From NCBI GenBank assembly GCA_021781185.1, contig JAJXXI010000655.1, forward strand, positions 1 through 5,387: DNA of 5,387 nucleotides, written 5' to 3'. Below, one piece after another: positions 5,153-5,387 of the stretch (position 1 is its first letter; each line of letters starts with the position of its first letter). The DNA is from a bacterium. Its GTDB lineage: Bacteria > Verrucomicrobiota > Verrucomicrobiia > Limisphaerales > UBA11358. The notes below the pieces were generated by a model. The model made no database searches and had not been told where the DNA came from. It was given only the letters and a program-made list of their open reading frames with translations. The position numbers and the translations under genes are program-made.

Positions 5153-5387
5153 ATGGCTGACCTCACGACGATTTTCCACCAGCTGCAACGCCAGCTTTTC
5201 CCCGCGCTCACGGCCGAACTCGGGCCGTTGAGCGCCTTGGATCAGCAGTTCTGCGAAGTCATGGCGCTCACCGATCTGGGGCGTTTCCCCCGCCGCTACG
5301 AATGGTGCGGCAACGGTTGTCCGCCCTGTCCGCGCACCTGGCTGGCGCACGCCTTCATCGCCAAGAGCGTTTATCAGTTTCCCACCA
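5153..5387 (+). CDS. Transposase, N-terminal part (3' end outside window)
   Basis: From the ATG at 5153 the frame is open to the right edge (78 codons). The visible protein reads 'MADLTTIFHQLQRQLFPAL', then 'ELGPLSALDQQFCEVMAL', 'LGRFPRRYEWCGNGCPPCPR' and 'TWLAHAFIAKSVYQFPT'. I recognise this as the start of an IS-element transposase with an InsH/DUF772-like N-terminal domain (IS5/IS1182-like group; exact family uncertain), common in Planctomycetota and Verrucomicrobiota. Cys52, Cys56 and Cys59 form a possible small metal site ('WCGNGCPPC'). The catalytic DDE residues would lie beyond the edge, so activity cannot be judged. No convincing ribosome-binding site precedes the ATG. The gene is divergent from the synthase gene, with 137 nt between their starts. 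Confidence 0.78.
   Translation, partial: MADLTTIFHQLQRQLFPALTAELGPLSALDQQFCEVMALTDLGRFPRRYEWCGNGCPPCPRTWLAHAFIAKSVYQFPT
5153..5387 (+). mobile_element. Left part of an insertion sequence (outer end not fixed)
   Basis: The partial transposase implies an insertion sequence running off the right edge. Its left terminal inverted repeat must lie between the synthase start (5015) and the transposase ATG (5153). With the right end missing I cannot match the terminal repeats or find a target duplication, so only the certain coding part is given. The nested inverted repeats at 5050-5100 may belong to the element. Confidence 0.6.

Overview
The window most resembles a GC-rich chromosome segment from a Verrucomicrobiota bacterium, perhaps of the Pedosphaera/Limisphaerales type. 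This rests on protein style recalled from that group: a one-enzyme 'SRSFYLTLRVLP' squalene synthase, a secreted protein with QAAARAAL repeats and a short SHOCT-like tail, and an Arg/Gly-rich then Pro/Glu-rich protein with a 'KPADFRP' segment. The placement is inference and no marker gene is present.

Layout: five genes lie on the minus strand and one partial gene on the plus strand. Reading the minus strand from right to left, a squalene/phytoene synthase family enzyme (5015-3990) is followed after 9 nt by a secreted Ala-rich repeat protein (3980-3330). That unit ends at a strong minus-strand intrinsic terminator (3300-3271). A second unit follows: diaminopimelate decarboxylase LysA (3152-1854), then 4 nt later a stand-alone FIST-domain putative sensor (1849-662), then after 54 nt a disordered RG-rich/PE-rich protein (607 to beyond the left edge). 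At the right edge, on the plus strand and divergent from the synthase gene, is the first part of a transposase (5153 to beyond the right edge), so an insertion sequence sits directly upstream of the synthase gene.

Functionally, the synthase should make squalene (or a related C30/C40 isoprenoid) from prenyl diphosphates. LysA carries out the last step of lysine biosynthesis and draws on the DAP pool that peptidoglycan also needs. The FIST protein is packed against lysA tightly enough to suggest translational coupling. FIST domains have been proposed to bind small ligands such as amino acids because their genes tend to lie near amino-acid metabolism genes, so lysA-FIST fits a lysine/DAP-sensing idea, which is unproven here.

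I see no RNA genes, CRISPR array, riboswitch or complete mobile element. The points most worth a second look are the lysA-FIST pair with its C-terminal cysteine cluster, the internal repeats of the secreted protein, the nested inverted repeats between the synthase and the transposase, and the GTG-started RG/PE-rich protein that opposite-strand reading frames can easily mask.
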